A stretch of DNA of 64,000 nt from Pseudoxanthomonas spadix (GCF_003703395.1 NZ_RDQN01000001.1:186001-250000), one strand, 5' to 3'. Counted from the stretch's first letter, positions 1 through 8,266 are shown. Notes: generated by a model not told the origin, from the sequence alone. Translations and numbers: made by a program.

Positions 1-126
1 GGCCTAGTGGCGGTGTTTTCCGAAACCGGCGCGGTGGTGGGACTGGCCCAGCTGTCCAGGGACGGGGTGCTTTCGCCCCAGCGGCTGTTCAACTGGCCGA
101 CCGGCGGCGGCCTGTCGCCGGACTGA
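1..126 (+). CDS. truB: tRNA pseudouridine synthase B, C-terminal end (partial)
   Basis: The window opens inside this gene; only the last 41 codons and the TGA stop at 124-126 are present. The tail contains [14 protein letters not shown] and ends shortly after [10 protein letters not shown], which resembles the C-terminal end of gammaproteobacterial TruB. TruB makes pseudouridine 55 in the T-loop of tRNAs. The downstream order truB-rpsO-pnp is the conserved order in many bacteria and supports the call. The catalytic part lies outside the window, so the identification rests on the tail sequence and the context. Confidence 0.75.
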   Translation, partial: GLVAVFSETGAVVGLAQLSRDGVLSPQRLFNWPTGGGLSPD

Positions 127-130
127 AACC

Positions 131-159
131 TTGTGCCGCAAGGTGGCCCCGCCTACAAT
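131..159 (+). promoter_or_regulatory. sigma70-type promoter of rpsO
   Basis: A -35 element TTGTGC (131-136) and a -10 element TACAAT (154-159) are separated by exactly 17 bases. The promoter starts five bases after the truB stop and would initiate near 166, giving rpsO a leader of roughly 118 nt. This suggests rpsO is transcribed independently of truB. Confidence 0.7.
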
Positions 160-283
160 GCTGCGGCCTTTTCAGGCGCCTGGCCCACGGGCCATTTCCT
201 CAATCGCAAGCGGCGGACCAGGCGGTGCGCGCGGTGGACAGTCCGCGTTCCTGCAGGTCGCGCATCACAAGAGAGCCACCACC

Positions 284-544
284 ATGTCCATCGACACCCA
301 GAAGATCATCGAAGAGAACAAGCGCGCCGCCAACGATACCGGTTCGCCGGAAGTCCAGGTCGCGCTGCTGACCGCCCGCATCGAGCAGCTCTCCGGCCAC
401 TTCAAGACCCACAAGAAGGACCACCACAGCCGCCGCGGCCTGCTGCAGCTGGTCAACCAGCGCCGCAGCCTGCTGGATTACCTGCACCGCAAGGACGCCC
501 CGCGCTACAAGGCCCTGATCGAGAAACTGGGTCTGCGCCGCTAA
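284..544 (+). CDS. rpsO: 30S ribosomal protein S15
   Basis: An 86-residue protein beginning [18 protein letters not shown], the usual length for S15. S15 binds the central domain of 16S rRNA early in small-subunit assembly. The family signature is visible: [15 protein letters not shown] near residues 19-33, then [11 protein letters not shown] near 43-53. I chose the ATG at 284 because the upstream in-frame extension to 131 lies in the promoter and leader and matches no S15. The gene sits between truB and pnp as expected, with its own promoter upstream and a strong terminator downstream. In E. coli S15 represses its own translation through the leader; whether that happens here cannot be read directly. 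Confidence 0.97.
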   Translation: MSIDTQKIIEENKRAANDTGSPEVQVALLTARIEQLSGHFKTHKKDHHSRRGLLQLVNQRRSLLDYLHRKDAPRYKALIEKLGLRR

Positions 545-558
545 AACCAGAATGACCG

Positions 559-593
559 ACCGCGGCGCAGTGATGCGCCGCGGTTCATTTTTT
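559..593 (+). terminator. Rho-independent terminator after rpsO
   Basis: A perfect 11-bp stem (559-569 pairing with 574-584) with loop GTGA is followed by a T-rich run (588-593). It lies 15 bases after the rpsO stop and about 110 bases before pnp. As in other bacteria it probably only partly separates rpsO from pnp transcription. Confidence 0.85.
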
Positions 594-703
594 CCGGCGA
601 TCGGAAAAAATCGCACTGCAACAACGGCCGCATACGCCGGCCACCCGCGCGCGACAAGGGTCGCAACCGGGTCAACCAGTTCGAGACACTTAGGAAAACC
701 CAC

Positions 704-2812
704 GTGGCAAAAATCACAAAGACCTTCCAGTACGGCAAGCACCAGGTCACCCTGGAAACCGGCGAAATCGCACGCCAGGCCGGCGGCGCGGTCATCGTCA
801 AGTTCGATGACACCGTACTGCTGGTTTCGGCCGTGGCCGCAAAGAAGGCCCGCGAAGGCCAGGACTTCTTCCCGCTGACGGTCGATTACCAGGAAAGGTT
901 CTATGCCGGTGGCCGCATTCCCGGTGGTTTCTTCAAGCGCGAAGGCCGCGCCACGGAGAAGGAGACGCTGATCTCGCGCCTGATCGACCGACCGCTGCGT
1001 CCGCTGTTCCCGGAAGAATTCCGCAACGAGGTCCAGGTCATCGCCACGGTGATGTCGCTGAACCCGGACATCGACGGCGACATCCCGGCCCTGATCGGGG
1101 CCTCGGCCGCCGTGGCCCTGACCGGCGCGCCGTTCAGCGGACCGATCGGCGCGGCCAAGGTCGGCTACATCAACGGTCAGTACGTGCTCAACCCGACCGT
1201 GTCCGAGCTGAAGGAGTCCAGGCTCGAGCTGGTCGTGGCCGGCACGTCCGGCGCCGTGCTGATGGTCGAATCCGAAGCGGCCGAGCTGTCCGAAGAGGTG
1301 ATGCTGGGCGCGGTGATGTTTGGCCATCGCGAGATGCAGAAGGTCATCCACGTCATCAACGAGCTGGTCGTCGAAGCCGGCACCCAGTCCTGGAACTGGA
1401 CCGCCCCGGCCAGGAACCAGGCCCTGGTCTCGGCGCTGAAGGAAGCCGTCGGCGACCAGCTGGCCGAAGCCTTCCAGGTGCGCGACAAGCTGCAGCGCCG
1501 CGACGCCATCGCCGCGATCAAGTCCGACGTGCTGGAGTCGCTGGCCGGCCGCGTGCAGGCCGATGGCTGGAGCACCGCCGAGCTGTCCAAGGAATTTTCC
1601 GAGCTGGAATACCAGACCCTGCGCGGCGCGGTGCTGAGCACCAAGGTCCGCATCGACGGGCGCGCGCTGGACACGGTCCGTCCGATCAGCGCCAAGGTCA
1701 GCGTGCTGCCGCGCACCCACGGCTCGGCCCTGTTCACCCGCGGCGAGACCCAGGCCATCGTGGTCACCACCCTGGGCACTGCGCGCGACGGCCAGGTGAT
1801 TGATGCGGTCTCGGGCGAGTACAAGGACAACTTCCTGTTCCATTACAACTTCCCCCCGTACTCGGTGGGCGAGGCCGGCCGCATGATGGGCCCCAAGCGT
1901 CGCGAGATCGGCCACGGCCGTCTGGCCAAGCGTGGCGTGCTGGCGGTCATGCCGACGATGGAGGAGTTCCCCTACACCATCCGGGTGGTCTCGGAAATCA
2001 CCGAGTCCAATGGCTCCTCCTCGATGGCCTCGGTGTGCGGCAGCTCGTTGTCGCTGATGGACGCCGGCGTGCCGATCAAGGCGCCGGTGGCCGGCATCGC
2101 CATGGGCCTGGTCAAGGAAGGCGACGACTTCGTGGTGCTCTCGGACATCCTCGGTGACGAGGATCACCTGGGCGACATGGACTTCAAGGTCGCCGGCACT
2201 TCCAACGGCGTGTCGGCGCTGCAGATGGACATCAAGATCGAAGGCATCACCGAGGAAATCATGAAGCAGGCCCTGGCCCAGGCCAAGGCCGGTCGACTGC
2301 ATATCCTGGGCGAGATGGCCCACGCGCTGACCACGCCGCGCCAGGAGCTGAGCGAGTTCGCGCCACGCCTGATCACCATCAGGATCCACCCCGACAAGAT
2401 CCGCGAGGTGATCGGCAAGGGCGGCGCGGTGATCCAGGCCATCACCAAGGAAACCGGCACCCAGATCGATATCCAGGACGATGGCACCATCACCATCGCA
2501 TCGGTGAACGGCGCCGCCGGCCAGGCCGCCAAGGCCCGCATCGAGCAGATCACCTCGGACATCGAGCCGGGCCGCATCTACGAGGGCAAGGTCGCCAAGC
2601 TGATGGACTTCGGTGCGTTCGTCACCATCGCGCCGGGCAAGGATGGTCTGGTCCATGTCTCGCAGATTTCCGTCGAGCGCGTGGAAAAGGTCTCCGACAA
2701 GCTCAAGGAAGGCGACCTGATCCGGGTCAAGGTGCTGGAAGTGGACAAGCAGGGCCGCATCCGCCTGTCCATGAAGGCGGTGGAAGACGGTGAGGGCATG
2801 CCGGTCGAGTAA
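704..2812 (+). CDS. pnp: Polynucleotide phosphorylase
   Basis: A 702-residue protein, typical for PNPase, a 3' to 5' phosphorolytic exoribonuclease of the RNA degradosome. Two RNase PH-like domains fill roughly residues 1-540. A KH domain follows with its GKGG loop near residue 570, then an S1 domain near 620-690 ([18 protein letters not shown]). The start is a GTG at 704 preceded by AGGAA at 692-696; translation from there gives the family's MAKITKTF beginning. The long leader between the rpsO terminator and the start is where PNPase/RNase III autoregulation acts in E. coli. A hairpin terminator follows the stop. Confidence 0.97.
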   Translation: MAKITKTFQYGKHQVTLETGEIARQAGGAVIVKFDDTVLLVSAVAAKKAREGQDFFPLTVDYQERFYAGGRIPGGFFKREGRATEKETLISRLIDRPLRPLFPEEFRNEVQVIATVMSLNPDIDGDIPALIGASAAVALTGAPFSGPIGAAKVGYINGQYVLNPTVSELKESRLELVVAGTSGAVLMVESEAAELSEEVMLGAVMFGHREMQKVIHVINELVVEAGTQSWNWTAPARNQALVSALKEAVGDQLAEAFQVRDKLQRRDAIAAIKSDVLESLAGRVQADGWSTAELSKEFSELEYQTLRGAVLSTKVRIDGRALDTVRPISAKVSVLPRTHGSALFTRGETQAIVVTTLGTARDGQVIDAVSGEYKDNFLFHYNFPPYSVGEAGRMMGPKRREIGHGRLAKRGVLAVMPTMEEFPYTIRVVSEITESNGSSSMASVCGSSLSLMDAGVPIKAPVAGIAMGLVKEGDDFVVLSDILGDEDHLGDMDFKVAGTSNGVSALQMDIKIEGITEEIMKQALAQAKAGRLHILGEMAHALTTPRQELSEFAPRLITIRIHPDKIREVIGKGGAVIQAITKETGTQIDIQDDGTITIASVNGAAGQAAKARIEQITSDIEPGRIYEGKVAKLMDFGAFVTIAPGKDGLVHVSQISVERVEKVSDKLKEGDLIRVKVLEVDKQGRIRLSMKAVEDGEGMPVE

Positions 2813-2839
2813 CGGTCCGCGCAATGGCTGCAATCGAAA

Positions 2840-2863
2840 AAGGCGGGCCAGTGGCCCGCCTTT
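2840..2863 (+). terminator. Rho-independent terminator after pnp
   Basis: A 9-bp GC-rich stem (AGGCGGGCC with GGCCCGCCT), a 3-nt loop and a short TTT run lie about 30 bases after the pnp stop. The A-rich run upstream of the stem would also let it work weakly on the minus strand, although no minus-strand gene needs it. Confidence 0.75.
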
Positions 2864-2926
2864 CGCGTCTGCGCAAGTAAAAAACAGCGCCTTCAGGCAG
2901 GCGGACGCGCTGCGGCGTGGGCCTCC

Positions 2927-2932
2927 TACAAT
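2927..2932 (+). promoter_or_regulatory. candidate -10 element of the NUDIX gene
   Basis: TACAAT lies 30 bases before the ATG at 2963. No good -35 is visible 16-18 bases upstream (GACGCG), so this is a partial promoter call. Confidence 0.35.
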
Positions 2933-2962
2933 GGTCGATCCTTCACTGCCGTGGCGCTCTCC

Positions 2963-3451
2963 ATGCCTTATACTCCCATCGTTGCCACGCTCGGCTACGT
3001 GCTGTCAGCCGACGGCAAGCAGGTGCTGATGATCCATCGCAACGCGCGGCCCAATGACATCCACCTGGGCAAGTACAACGGGCTGGGTGGCAAGCTCGAG
3101 CCGGACGAGGACGTGCTGGCCTGCATGCGCCGCGAGATCGGCGAGGAAGCCGGCATCGAATGTCAGGCACTGAGCCTGCGCGGCACGATCAGCTGGCCGG
3201 GCTTCGGCAAGCACGGCGAGGACTGGCTGGCGTTCGTGTTCGTGGTCAGCGCCTGGACCGGCACCCCGCTGGCCGAAAATCCGGAAGGCACGCTGGAGTG
3301 GGTGGACCTGGACCGGCTGCTGGAGCTGCCGCTGTGGGAGGGCGACCAGCATTTCCTGCCGCTGGTGTTCGATGGTGACCCGCGCAGCTTCCACGCGGTG
3401 ATGCCGTACAAGGATGGCCGCATGGTCTCGTGGAACGTCTCGCGCGCCTGA
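2963..3451 (+). CDS. NUDIX hydrolase, MutT/8-oxo-dGTP diphosphatase-like
   Basis: A 162-residue protein carrying a complete NUDIX box at residues 43-65 (G-x5-E-x7-REIGEEAGI), which binds the divalent metals that hydrolyse nucleoside diphosphate derivatives. The N-terminal strand MPYTPIVATLGYVLS and the MIHRNARPNDIHLGKYNG segment are typical of the 8-oxo-dGTP/2-OH-dATP diphosphatase branch (MutT/MTH1-like), so nucleotide-pool cleaning is the likely role, though substrate cannot be proved from sequence. The ATG at 2963 fits the family N-terminus better than the GTG at 2951. It stands alone between the pnp terminator and an unusual repeat region. Confidence 0.85.
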   Translation: MPYTPIVATLGYVLSADGKQVLMIHRNARPNDIHLGKYNGLGGKLEPDEDVLACMRREIGEEAGIECQALSLRGTISWPGFGKHGEDWLAFVFVVSAWTGTPLAENPEGTLEWVDLDRLLELPLWEGDQHFLPLVFDGDPRSFHAVMPYKDGRMVSWNVSRA

Positions 3452-3468
3452 GCCTGCGTGGGGCGGCT

Positions 3469-3683
3469 TCATCCACAGATGATGTGGATCACCTTCGGGA
3501 CAAGGATGTGGATAACTTCGGTGTGCGCCTGCAGCGCGACGTCCCGGCCGGGATGGCGAAAAAATGACCCGTGCGTAGCGGTGTATCCACAGGGGCTGTG
3601 GATGACTTCCGGGCAAGGATGTGGACAACCGCCGGAGCGCGTTGCGCGGCAGGCGTGTCAAGTGGTTTGGCGAAAAAATGACC
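3469..3683 (+). repeat. tandem duplicated element with six DnaA-box-like sites
   Basis: The gene-free stretch 3452-3888 holds two diverged copies of a unit of about 113 bp. Each copy has an inverted pair ATCCACA-N5-TGTGGAT (3471-3489 and 3585-3603), a third box 23-24 bases further (TGTGGATAA at 3507-3515, TGTGGACAA at 3620-3628), and the shared 16-mer TGGCGAAAAAATGACC (3554-3569 and 3668-3683). The box at 3507 matches the DnaA consensus exactly and the other five differ by one base. The consensus is established knowledge. A function as a DnaA-titrating, DARS-like or regulatory site is inference. Short minus-strand open frames crossing it contain the repeat and are probably spurious. Confidence 0.7.
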
Positions 3684-3888
3684 AGCCCTGTTGAAGGATT
3701 TCGACGCGCCTTGCTGAAAACCGGTGGCGGGGTGACTGCCGGCCAGGGGCGCTTGCCCGGATGGACCGCGCCGGCCGCGTCCGGTGCCGGTGCTGGCCGC
3801 AGGATCCGCACCGCGTGGCCTTGATTGCCAGGCGACACCGGCCTTGTCAGGCTGTGGCTTCTCTTCTCTTCGCTTACCGGTCAGGCCC

Positions 3889-4509
3889 ATGCCACGACAA
3901 CGCCATTTTTCGATGCTGCGCGATTTCCAGCTGGCCGACTGGTTCACCCTGGGCAACGCGTTCTGCGGCAGTGGTGCGGTGTTCGCCTCGCTGCACTACA
4001 TGCAGCAGGGTCGGGTCGGCGTGCTGCTGATGGGCATGGCGCTGATCCCGCTGGCCTTCATCTTCGATGCGCTCGATGGCCGGGTGGCGCGCTGGCGCAA
4101 TTCGGCTTCCACCCTGGGGCGCGAGCTGGATTCGCTGGCCGACGTGATCTCCTTCGGCGTCGCACCGGCCGCGCTGGCCTATGCCTGCGGCCTGCAGGGC
4201 GGCTGGGACTGGCTGGTGCTGAGCTACTTCATCTGCTGCGGGGTGAGCCGCCTGGCGCGCTACAACGTCACCGCCGAGGCGCTGTCCGCTGACCAGGGCA
4301 AGGTGAAATATTTCGAGGGCACCCCCATCCCGACCAGTCTGACGCTGGTGGTGGTCCTGGCCGTCGCCGCGGCCATGGGCGACATCGGGGCGGACATCTG
4401 GTGGGGTCAGTGGCAGCTGGGGCCGTGGCAGTTCCATCCGCTGGTGCTGCTGTTTGCGCTGTCCGGCTCGCTGATGATCAGCAAGACGCTGCATGTTCCC
4501 AAGCCCTGA
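3889..4509 (+). CDS. pssA: CDP-alcohol phosphatidyltransferase (phosphatidylserine synthase-like)
   Basis: A 206-residue integral membrane enzyme with the complete CDP-alcohol phosphotransferase signature DG-x2-AR-x8-G-x3-D-x3-D at residues 63-85 (D63, G64, A67, R68, G77, D81, D85), where the aspartates bind metal and CDP-diacylglycerol. Several hydrophobic helices flank it. The family exchanges CMP for an alcohol such as serine, giving phosphatidylserine for the inner membrane. The size and the C-terminal ISKTLHVPKP-type ending fit type II PssA. I chose the ATG at 3889, since an extension to 3784 has no family-like sequence. The ribosome binding site is weak. A PgsA-like or choline-using relative cannot be excluded. 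Confidence 0.75.
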   Translation: MPRQRHFSMLRDFQLADWFTLGNAFCGSGAVFASLHYMQQGRVGVLLMGMALIPLAFIFDALDGRVARWRNSASTLGRELDSLADVISFGVAPAALAYACGLQGGWDWLVLSYFICCGVSRLARYNVTAEALSADQGKVKYFEGTPIPTSLTLVVVLAVAAAMGDIGADIWWGQWQLGPWQFHPLVLLFALSGSLMISKTLHVPKP

Positions 4510-4512
4510 CGC

Positions 4513-4539
4513 TTGGCCGAACGCGCAGGTTGCTATGAT
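4513..4539 (+). promoter_or_regulatory. candidate extended -10 promoter of phaE
   Basis: TGCTATGAT (4531-4539) is an extended -10 element, with a weak -35 TTGGCC at 4513-4518 (15-bp spacer). Transcription would start near 4546, just before a GGGAG ribosome binding site at 4553-4557 that serves the ATG at 4565. This supports separate transcription of phaEC from pssA. Confidence 0.55.
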
Positions 4540-4564
4540 CTGGACTGGCGTCGGGAGTGCGGTG

Positions 4565-5755
4565 ATGGCGGGTGCGCAGTCGGGGTGGGATGAGCGGGCC
4601 GAGGCCCTGGGTCGCACGGCCTGGGAGGCCTGGGGCCAAGCACTGCGCAAGGCCGCGGCGGTGCCGCTTGAGATCGCCGCGCCGGCTTGGCAGCAGGTGC
4701 CGGGCGGCTGGCCGGGCTGGACCCCGCCGCAGGGCGTGAACGATGGCGATGTGATGGAGCGATCCGAAGGCATCGCCCGTCACTGGTTTGGCCGCATGCA
4801 GCACGTTGCCGCGCAGTTCGCCGACCGCGACAATACCCCCGAGGAAATCGTGGCCGCCTGGCGCAAGGCCCTGGGGGCGACCGAGGCCAGGCCGTATCCG
4901 GACCTGTTCAGCAGCCTGTTCGGACCCGGCGCGTTCGGCCTGGAAGGGCTGGGCGAACAGTGGATGCCGTGGCTGGAGGCGCTGCGCGGTCCGCTGGACG
5001 AATGGGCCGCGATGCCCGCCTTCGGCCCCGCGCGCGAACATCAGCAGCGCTGGAAGGCGCTGGTGCAGACCCAGCAGGCGCTGCGCGAGGCCGCCGAAAG
5101 CTGCCAGCGCCTGCTGGAAGAGGCCTCGCGTCAGGCGTATGTCCTGTTCGAACAGAAGCTGGGCAAGCGCGCCGAATCAGCCGCGCCGCTGGACAGCGCC
5201 CGCGCGTTGTTCGACGAGTGGATCGACGCGGCCGAGGACGCCTACGAGAAGATGGCCCTGTCCCCCGAATTCAGCCAGGTCTACGCGGCCCTGGCCAACG
5301 CCCAGATGCGCATGCGCGCAGGCATGCAGCGCGAGGTCGAACAGGTCGGCGACATGCTGGGCCTGCCCTCGCGTTCCGAAGTCGATGCCGCGCACCGCAA
5401 GATCCAGGAGCTCGAACGTGCGCTGCGTGGGCTGATGCGCGCCTCCGGGCTGGCTGCGGCGCCGACCGAGCCAGCCACGCCAGGCGCATCCGCTGGGTCA
5501 TCTGCAGCGCGGCCGAAGTCCAGGCGGTCGGCCGATGCCGGGCCCCTGTCCGCTGCACGCAAGTCCAGTTCCAAGGCGGCAGGGCGCAAGACCCAGGCCA
5601 AGGCCGCGCCTGACCCGGCGCCCAAGCGCCCGGCACGCAAGGCCAGCGCCGGCAAGGCTGCCAAGTCCACTGCCAAGGCGGTCGCCGCCGCCAGCAGGCG
5701 CGGCACGGGCAAGGCGCCGGCCACCACGCGCACTCGCACCAAGTCGCGCCCATGA
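4565..5755 (+). CDS. phaE: Class III polyhydroxyalkanoate synthase subunit PhaE
   Basis: A 396-residue protein that I recognise as PhaE from its position immediately before phaC and from its helical, Trp/Gln-rich N-terminal two thirds with the ALANAQMRMRAGMQ-type helix near residues 240-255. PhaE has no catalytic residues; it activates PhaC in the PhaEC complex on polyester granules. The C-terminal region, from about residue 305, is a long Lys/Ala/Ser/Pro tail, probably disordered and basic, resembling nucleoid- or granule-binding tails. The ATG at 4565 is preferred because GGGAG lies 7 bases upstream; the ATG at 4535 overlaps the likely -10 element. It overlaps phaC by 4 bases. Confidence 0.85.
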   Translation: MAGAQSGWDERAEALGRTAWEAWGQALRKAAAVPLEIAAPAWQQVPGGWPGWTPPQGVNDGDVMERSEGIARHWFGRMQHVAAQFADRDNTPEEIVAAWRKALGATEARPYPDLFSSLFGPGAFGLEGLGEQWMPWLEALRGPLDEWAAMPAFGPAREHQQRWKALVQTQQALREAAESCQRLLEEASRQAYVLFEQKLGKRAESAAPLDSARALFDEWIDAAEDAYEKMALSPEFSQVYAALANAQMRMRAGMQREVEQVGDMLGLPSRSEVDAAHRKIQELERALRGLMRASGLAAAPTEPATPGASAGSSAARPKSRRSADAGPLSAARKSSSKAAGRKTQAKAAPDPAPKRPARKASAGKAAKSTAKAVAAASRRGTGKAPATTRTRTKSRP

Positions 5756-6816
5756 GCAGCCCGCTGAAGGTCACCGCCGAGGCCCTGGCGGCCGAAGCCG
5801 CTTCGCTGCGGCACAAGCTGGGCGCCGGCCTGCGTACCCTGCCGGAAGTGGGCGACGTGCATTACGGGGTGACTGCGCGCCAGGAAGTCTGGCGCGATGG
5901 CAAGGTGGTGCTGTATCGCTTCATCGGCCAGCAGGCGCCCACCGCCAGGGTGCCGCTGCTGATCACCTACGCGCTGGTCAACCGGCCCTACATGGTGGAC
6001 CTGCAGGAGGACCGCTCGCTGGTGAAGGGCCTGCTGGCCCAGGGCCAGGACGTGTACCTGATCGACTGGGGCTACCCGGATCGTTCGGACCGGTTCCTGC
6101 TGCTGGACGACTACATCAATCGGTTCATCGACGGCGCGATCGACTACCTGCGCCAGGCCAGCGGCCAGCGCGCGATCAACGTAGTGGGCATCTGCCAGGG
6201 CGGCGCGCTGTCGCTGTGCCATGCCGCGCTGCACCCGCACAAGCTGCGCAACCTGATCACCATGGTTACCCCGGTGGACTTCCACACCCCCGACAACATG
6301 CTCTCCAACTGGGCGCGGCTGGTCGATGTGGACCTGCTGGTGGACACCCTGGGCAACATCCCGGCCGACCTGATGAACCTGAGCTACCTGATGCTCAAGC
6401 CATTCCGCCTGAACGTGCAGAAGTACGTGGGCCTGCTGGACATCCTGGATGACCGCCGTGCGGTGCAGGACTTTTTGCGCATGGAGAAGTGGATCTTCGA
6501 TTCGCCCGATCAGGTCGGCGAATCCTTCCGCCAGTTCGTCAAGCAGTTCTACCAGGGCAACGGGTTTGTCCACGGCGGCATCGTCATCGGTGATCACACC
6601 ATCGATCTGAAGCGGCTCACGATGCCGATCCTGAACATCTACGCCGAGCAGGACCATCTGGTGCCACCGGATGCCTCCAGGGCGCTGCGTGGCTTGGCCG
6701 CCAGTGACGACTACAGCGAGCTCGGTTTCCGCGGCGGCCATATCGGCATCTACGTTTCCAGCCGCGCCCAGCGCGAAGTCCCCGCCGCCATCGCCGGCTG
6801 GCTGGCCGAACGTTGA
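5752..6816 (+). CDS. phaC: Class III polyhydroxyalkanoate synthase subunit PhaC
   Basis: A 354-residue alpha/beta hydrolase that polymerises 3-hydroxyacyl-CoA into polyhydroxyalkanoate. The nucleophile Cys148 lies in the lipase-like box GICQGG, and Asp301 (IYAEQDHLVPP) and His330 (GGHIGI) complete the triad. These match Cys149, Asp302 and His331 of the Allochromatium vinosum class III enzyme, which is about the same length. The ATG overlaps the phaE stop (ATGA), indicating translational coupling and a 1:1 complex. No phaA, phaB, phasin or depolymerase is visible nearby, so monomer supply must be encoded elsewhere or come from beta-oxidation. Confidence 0.93.
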   Translation: MSSPLKVTAEALAAEAASLRHKLGAGLRTLPEVGDVHYGVTARQEVWRDGKVVLYRFIGQQAPTARVPLLITYALVNRPYMVDLQEDRSLVKGLLAQGQDVYLIDWGYPDRSDRFLLLDDYINRFIDGAIDYLRQASGQRAINVVGICQGGALSLCHAALHPHKLRNLITMVTPVDFHTPDNMLSNWARLVDVDLLVDTLGNIPADLMNLSYLMLKPFRLNVQKYVGLLDILDDRRAVQDFLRMEKWIFDSPDQVGESFRQFVKQFYQGNGFVHGGIVIGDHTIDLKRLTMPILNIYAEQDHLVPPDASRALRGLAASDDYSELGFRGGHIGIYVSSRAQREVPAAIAGWLAER

Positions 6817-6952
6817 AGCGCACCCACTGCCACTGTCGGACGCGTGCCGAGGGTGGTGTTGATCGTGTCATGGCCTGGGCCCTGCACCCGGGCATCGGGC
6901 TCTGCCTGCCGCCGTGGTTGCTGATTCCCGACCCGGCTTGAAGCGGCCGCGC

Positions 6953-7402
6953 ATGCCGGCCTGGTTGCGCGCGCTGGCCTGGGGTGCCGGCGCGCTGTGG
7001 ACTGCACCGAATACGGCGATCGGCTTGTTGATCGGCTCGCTCGGGATGCTGCGCGGCGCACGCGTGCACCTCAGTCGAAGCGAACATGCGCTGGTGTTTT
7101 CGCGCTGGCCGTGGGGGCCGGGCGGGGCGATCACCTTCGGCAACAGCATCGTCCATACCGGCGATTCGCTCGACCAGCGTTGCCCCACCTATGCGCACCG
7201 GGCCGGGCGCTGCGTGGAGCCGGCCGTGCGCCTGGGCGATCACGAACGTGCCCACGTGCTGCAATACATGGCACTGGGGCCGCTGTTCCTGCCGTTGTAC
7301 TTGCTGTGCGGCGGGATCAGCGTGCGCAACCGGTTCGAACGCGCCGCCGACCGCTATGCGCTGACCGGGCGCGGCTGGTGGCCGGCGCAGTTGCGCGACT
7401 GA
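6953..7402 (+). CDS. small membrane protein with HExxH...ExxxD motif, function unknown
   Basis: A 149-residue protein with a hydrophobic N-terminal segment (residues 7-32) and another at about 105-121 (MALGPLFLPLYLLCGG). Between and after them lie H97-E-R-A-H101 and E129-R-A-A-D133. HExxH followed by ExxxD is the zinc-ligand pattern of M48-like gluzincins, and here the hydrophobic segment separates the two parts. It is much shorter than HtpX or Ste24, so it may be a minimal membrane peptidase or a degenerate relative; I do not recognise a named family. I chose the ATG at 6953; a GTG at 6914 would add 13 residues. It lies between phaC and a TetR gene. Confidence 0.6.
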   Translation: MPAWLRALAWGAGALWTAPNTAIGLLIGSLGMLRGARVHLSRSEHALVFSRWPWGPGGAITFGNSIVHTGDSLDQRCPTYAHRAGRCVEPAVRLGDHERAHVLQYMALGPLFLPLYLLCGGISVRNRFERAADRYALTGRGWWPAQLRD

Positions 7403-7403
7403 C

Positions 7404-7600
7404 GTCGCCTGGCTGCAGGTCAGGCGCTGGAACCAGACGCGCGTGCAATGGGTGTGGTGGGTTCTGGATCAGGGCGCACGCCGGGCGGCCCTGGCCGAAT
7501 ATGCGCAGATCTGGCAACGCCGCCGGCCAATCTCTTGGGATATCGGCTGGGTCCACCGTCCGTTGCATGTCGGCCCATGCAGGCCGCGTGCAGGCGCTCA
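7404..7600 (+). other. protein-like open frame after the HExxH gene, possible remnant
   Basis: Directly after the stop at 7400-7402, a different plus-strand frame stays open and reads as a plausible Trp/Arg-rich protein (WNQTRVQWVWWVLDQGAR, then AEYAQIWQRRRPISWDIGW). It runs into the tail of the convergent TetR gene. There is no clear start or ribosome binding site except an ATG at 7448 in another frame. It may be the remains of a once longer or separate gene put out of frame, or chance coding. Confidence 0.25.
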
Positions 7601-8266
7601 GCGCGGCAGCGCGCCGTGCAGGAACTGTTCGACCGCACCGTCGATGAAGGCCAGCACCTGGTCGGTTTCGGGGTTGGGCATGTAGCCGCACGCGGTGCGG
7701 ATGGTCAGGTCGCCGAACAGCATCATGAAGAACTGGCTTGCCGCCAGCTCCGGTGTGCTGTGCAGGACCAGCGCGCCGCTGGCGACCTGTTGCTGGAAAT
7801 AGCCGGCCAGGCGGTTGCGGATGGTGGTGACCGCGTTGTCGAAGTACCAGTCGCGCAGCGCCGGGAAATCGCGGCCTTCGCCGATCACGATGCGGTTGAC
7901 CAGGTAGGCATCAGGTGTGGTCAGGCTTTCGGTGATCGAGCGGGCGGCCTTGCGCAGCGCCTGCGGCGGCGGCAGGCCTTTCAGCTCCATGGCGTCCAGC
8001 TGCCGGGTCATGTCCTGCAGGCGGCGCTCGACGATGGCGAAGGCCAGGCCTTCCTTGTCGCCGAAGGCGCGATACAGCGTGGCCAGCGAACCCCCGGCGC
8101 GCGCCACGATCTCGCTCAGGCGCGCGTGCTGGTAGCCCTTTTCGGCGAACACCTCAGTGGCCGCATCCAGAAATTTCTCCACGCGCCGCTCGCCGCGGCG
8201 GCATAGCCCGACCTTGCGCGCGGCGCGCGCCAGCGGGACCGGGGTTGGGGTTGCGGAGGCAGACAT
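7598..8266 (-). CDS. TetR/AcrR-family transcriptional regulator
   Basis: A 222-residue regulator. The N-terminal helix-turn-helix spans about residues 28-75 (EKFLDAATEVFAEKGYQHARLSEIVARAGGS, with the typical LYRAFGDKEGL recognition end). The C-terminal ligand-binding part resembles the AcrR/AefR type with FFMMLFGD near residue 182. It faces phaEC and the HExxH gene convergently, so it may not control them; its own upstream region (8267-8330) contains no obvious long palindrome. The ligand is unknown. Confidence 0.85.
   Translation of the reverse strand: MSASATPTPVPLARAARKVGLCRRGERRVEKFLDAATEVFAEKGYQHARLSEIVARAGGSLATLYRAFGDKEGLAFAIVERRLQDMTRQLDAMELKGLPPPQALRKAARSITESLTTPDAYLVNRIVIGEGRDFPALRDWYFDNAVTTIRNRLAGYFQQQVASGALVLHSTPELAASQFFMMLFGDLTIRTACGYMPNPETDQVLAFIDGAVEQFLHGALPR

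Noticed and set aside
200-2833. An 877-residue minus-strand open frame opposite pnp
   Set aside because: It is antisense to a complete PNPase. Its His/Asp/Gly/Leu-rich composition is what the reverse frame of a GC-rich gene produces, and it has no domain or ribosome binding site.
3489-3956. Minus-strand frame with repeated GHFFA segments over the DnaA-box region
   Set aside because: The repeats come from translating the duplicated DNA element. It lacks a ribosome binding site and overlaps the pssA start.
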